DNA of 64,000 nucleotides, taken from NCBI RefSeq assembly GCF_900095265.1, contig NZ_LT607660.1:167181-231180 (forward strand), read 5' to 3'. Shown here in pieces: positions 61,711-64,000 of this stretch (positions are counted from its first letter, which is position 1; each line of letters begins with the position of its first letter). Position numbers and translations under genes: made by a program. The notes under the pieces were generated by a model. That model saw only the letters and a program-made list of their open reading frames with translations. It made no database searches and was not told the DNA's origin. The DNA is from Janthinobacterium sp. UMAB-56. Lineage in GTDB: Bacteria; Pseudomonadota; Gammaproteobacteria; Burkholderiales; Burkholderiaceae_D.

Positions 61711-63014
61711 TCAGGTGCGCACGCTACGCAGCGGCGTGCCCCATGCCATGGCGATCGTTAGCAAGATGCTGCCTGCCGCGATGCAGGCCAGGCCATTGCG
61801 CACGCTGAAGTGTTCCGCTACCCAGCCGGCGGCCAGCGCGCCCAGCGGCGCCGTCGCCACCGTCAGGAAGCGCATGGTCGAGGTCATGCGGCCCAGCATG
61901 GGGTCGGGCGTGACTTTCTGGCGCAGGCCCAGGTAGGGAATAAAGAACAGCATCACGCCGCAATCGAAAAAGAACATCAGCACGGCATAGGCCACGGCGC
62001 TGGCGGCCGCGCTGCCGAACAGGGCAGCGGGAATCGTGGGCGTCAGGGCAAAGCACACGGAGGTGGACGCCAGTCCGATCAGGATGGTGCGGCCGGTGCC
62101 ATAGCGGCGCGTCAGCGGCTTGACGATGAAGGCGCTGAGCAGCACGCCGGCGCCGCCCAGCATCTGCGTCATGCCCAGCACGCCGGGGCTCATGCCCAGA
62201 TCGCGCGTGGCGAACAGCACCGTCAAGGCCATGCTGGCGTAAAACAGGAAGTGCCAGATGCCGGCGCCCCAGGCCAGCGCGCGCAGCAGTGGTTCGCGCC
62301 AGACAAACAGCAAGCCGTCGGCGATGTCGCGCAGGGCGTGCTTGTCGGAGGGGGCTGGACGCGGGTCGCGCACGCTCATGGCGCGCAAATTGAATACTGA
62401 AACCAGATACCCGCAAGCCGTGCACAGGATGGCGACGGGCGCCGACAGCACTTGCACCAGCACGCCGGCCAGACCGGGACCGATCAGGCGCGAAGCCGAT
62501 TCGGTAGCGGCAAATTTTGATTGCGCATCGATCAAGCCATCGCGGCCTACCAGGAAGGTCAAAAAAACCTGCTCGGCGCCGCCGCCCACGACGAAGCCCG
62601 TGCCGATAATGAATCCCACTATATATATAACCATGGCATCGATAGCACGCCGCACCAGTAGGCGACGGCGACACTGGCCAGCGCCAGGCCAGACATGCTT
62701 TCGCTGAACAGCATGATCGGGTGCTTGCTGCGCCGGTCCAGCAACACGCCGACGGGCAAGCCGAAGAGGGCGAACGGCAGCGCCTGCAGGGCGACCAGCA
62801 CGCCCATCTGTTCCGGCGTCGCATGCAGTAACAGTACCGCGCACAGTGGCAGGGCCAGCGAGGTGATCTGGGCACCGAAGCAATTGAGGCCGTTGCTGAA
62901 CCACAGGCGGCGAAAATTGACGCTGGCGGCGCTGCCGTCACCGCGCAGGTAGTGGGTGCAGTACTGGAAGAAGGAAGAGAAAATACGCTGCTCGATGAAG
63001 GTGGTCAGGCTCAC
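61711..63014 (-). pseudogene. MFS transporter, interrupted by a frameshift
   Basis: The reading frame is split. The N-terminal 131 residues (63014 to 62619) hold the first helices and motif A (GVLLDRRSKHPIM) and stop just after MPWLYI. The rest continues in another frame from about 62640 to 61711 (VGFIIGTGFVVGG ... PLRSVRT). Removing two bases from a (TA)5 run at 62620-62629 gives an uninterrupted ~430-residue twelve-helix protein of the MFS_3/EntS-like type. The start is taken as GTG 63014, without a clear ribosome site. It may be a true pseudogene, a phase-variable gene or a sequencing error. Confidence 0.8.
62620..62629. repeat. (TA)5 dinucleotide run at the MFS frameshift
   Basis: TATATATATA. 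With four units the minus-strand frame reads W-L-Y-I-V-G-F and continues; with five it hits a TAG. Slippage of one unit explains the frameshift exactly. Confidence 0.85.
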
Positions 63015-63090
63015 AATAATAGCAGCGCATCTGTCGCGCCGCTGCCGTTAGCCGCTACAATCGTCACACCGTTCATCCAGAGGAGACACT

Positions 63091-63867
63091 ATGCAATACG
63101 AAGACTTGATTATCGATATCCAGGACAAAGTGGCGGTCATCCGCCTGAACCGCCCGAAGGCGCTCAACGCCTTGAATGACAACATGATGAATGAACTGGG
63201 CGACGCCCTGCTGAAGTTCGACGCGGATGACAATATCGGCTGTATCGTACTCACGGGCAGTGAAAAAGCCTTTGCCGCCGGCGCCGACATCGCCGCCATG
63301 GCAGACTACACTTACCCGGACACCTTTACTCAGGGCTACATCAGCCGCAACTGGGAGCATATCTTGCGCGTGCGCAAACCCGTGGTGGGCGCCGTAGCAG
63401 GTTACGCACTTGGTGGTGGCTGCGAACTGGCCATGATGTGTGATTTCCTGATCGCTGCCGATAGTGCCAAATTTGGCCAGCCGGAAATCAAGGTCGGCGT
63501 TACGCCAGGCGCGGGCGGCACGCAGCGTCTGCCGCGCGCCATCGGCAAGGCCAAGGCCATGGATCTGCTGTTGACGGCGCGCACCATCGATGCTGCCGAG
63601 GCGGAACGCATCGGCCTGGTGTCGCGCGTGGTGCCGGCCGATAAATTGCTGGAAGAAACCTTGGCCGCGGCCAAGACCATCGCCGCCATGCCGACCTCGG
63701 TTGCCATGATGATCAAGGATTGCGTCAACCGCGCCTTTGAAACCACCCTGACCGATGGTGTCGCCTACGAGCGCCGCTTGTTCCAGGCCGCCTTCGGCAC
63801 GCCTGCACAAAAAGAAGGCATGCACGCTTTCCTGGAAAAGCGCTTGCCAAACTTCGACGGTCTTTGA
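63091..63867 (+). CDS. Enoyl-CoA hydratase (short-chain, crotonase family)
   Basis: A 258-residue crotonase that adds water to trans-2-enoyl-CoA in beta-oxidation. CoA and oxyanion motifs [11 protein letters not shown] and [15 protein letters not shown], and both catalytic Glu (GGCELAM and [22 protein letters not shown]) are intact, in contrast to the homologue at 20406. GAGGAG precedes the ATG. It is divergent from the broken MFS gene and stands alone. Confidence 0.95.
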   Translation: MQYEDLIIDIQDKVAVIRLNRPKALNALNDNMMNELGDALLKFDADDNIGCIVLTGSEKAFAAGADIAAMADYTYPDTFTQGYISRNWEHILRVRKPVVGAVAGYALGGGCELAMMCDFLIAADSAKFGQPEIKVGVTPGAGGTQRLPRAIGKAKAMDLLLTARTIDAAEAERIGLVSRVVPADKLLEETLAAAKTIAAMPTSVAMMIKDCVNRAFETTLTDGVAYERRLFQAAFGTPAQKEGMHAFLEKRLPNFDGL

Positions 63868-63957
63868 TATGATTCGCCTCCCCGATGAGACGCACTAGTT
63901 TGCGGCACAAAAGGGGCAGCCTTCCGGGGCTGGGTAGTAAAAAAGAAGGTTGACGAA

Positions 63958-64000
63958 ATGCTGCAAACGCTTCATACTCTTCCTTCTTCGCAGCTGACAA
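63958..64000 (+). CDS. Start of a further gene (3' partial), unidentified
   Basis: An ATG at 63958 preceded by AAGAAGG opens a frame (MLQTLHTLPSSQLT) that runs off the window. Only 14 codons are visible, so no function can be given. The AT-rich AAAAAAGAAGG stretch before it fits a translation start. Confidence 0.35.
   Translation, partial: MLQTLHTLPSSQLT

Noticed and set aside
63725..64000. Minus-strand frame at the right edge
   Set aside because: It overlaps the end of the enoyl-CoA hydratase gene antisense and has no domain; the plus-strand start at 63958 is more plausible.

Overview
The window is a GC-rich chromosomal segment. Its gene order and families point to a betaproteobacterium of the Oxalobacteraceae, probably Janthinobacterium or a close relative. 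The grounds are the rpe-gph-trpE-trpG-trpD-trpC order, a PEP-CTERM exoprotein, DUF2256 next to a DASH cryptochrome, Aer-like chemoreception, many c-di-GMP and TonB-type proteins and two identical tRNA-Phe genes. The genus is an inference; nothing here proves it.

Layout. 1-6.4 kb: end of a DEAD-box helicase with two DbpA domains, an Aer-like aerotaxis receptor, two small exported proteins, a MazG-like pyrophosphohydrolase, a GNAT acetyltransferase and a cytochrome P450. 6.4-14 kb: an AraC regulator, an acetolactate-synthase-type enzyme divergent from an Lrp regulator, a TonB-dependent receptor and a NarL-type two-component pair. 14-20.4 kb: a PEP-CTERM protein coupled to a large secreted subtilase, then three tandem AIM24-family genes. 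20.4-31.4 kb: a crotonase homologue without the usual catalytic glutamates, a DUF2807 protein, a flavin reductase, gdhA, a DUF819 membrane protein, trhP, a TetR/MFS efflux pair with twin operators, and fadE. 31.4-34 kb: a collagen-like lipoprotein, then a small low-GC island carrying a SEL1-repeat gene. The island lies between a degenerate tRNA-Phe 3' end and an intact tRNA-Phe. 34-45.4 kb: exported proteins, an S9 peptidase, a PAS-GGDEF-EAL protein, a TonB-C lipoprotein, a PsiF protein, DUF2058, DUF2256 plus cryptochrome DASH, a second tRNA-Phe and a ubiquinone-type hydroxylase. 45.5-53.4 kb: a DsbC-like protein, an IorAB-type molybdenum hydroxylase with its cofactor nucleotidyltransferase, an M61 peptidase, a diguanylate cyclase and a second TonB-C lipoprotein. 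53.4-59.1 kb: the trp operon behind gph and rpe. 59.2-64 kb: apaG, a 48-residue membrane protein, mltA, a universal stress protein with a perfect FNR-type box, a frameshifted MFS transporter, an enoyl-CoA hydratase and the start of one more gene.

The most informative non-coding signal is upstream of trpE. A 30-codon leader ORF on the minus strand carries four Trp codons in nine near its end and is followed by a textbook intrinsic terminator, so trpEGDC is very likely controlled by attenuation. Other signals worth testing are the tRNA-bounded island, a (TA)5 run that exactly explains the MFS frameshift, a 21-bp palindrome in front of the DUF819 gene, twin TetR operators, an FNR box before uspA and a perfect palindrome between the acetolactate synthase and lrp genes.

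No CRISPR array, rRNA operon, intact IS element, phage or recognised defence system was seen. Most of the window is housekeeping and metabolic sequence.
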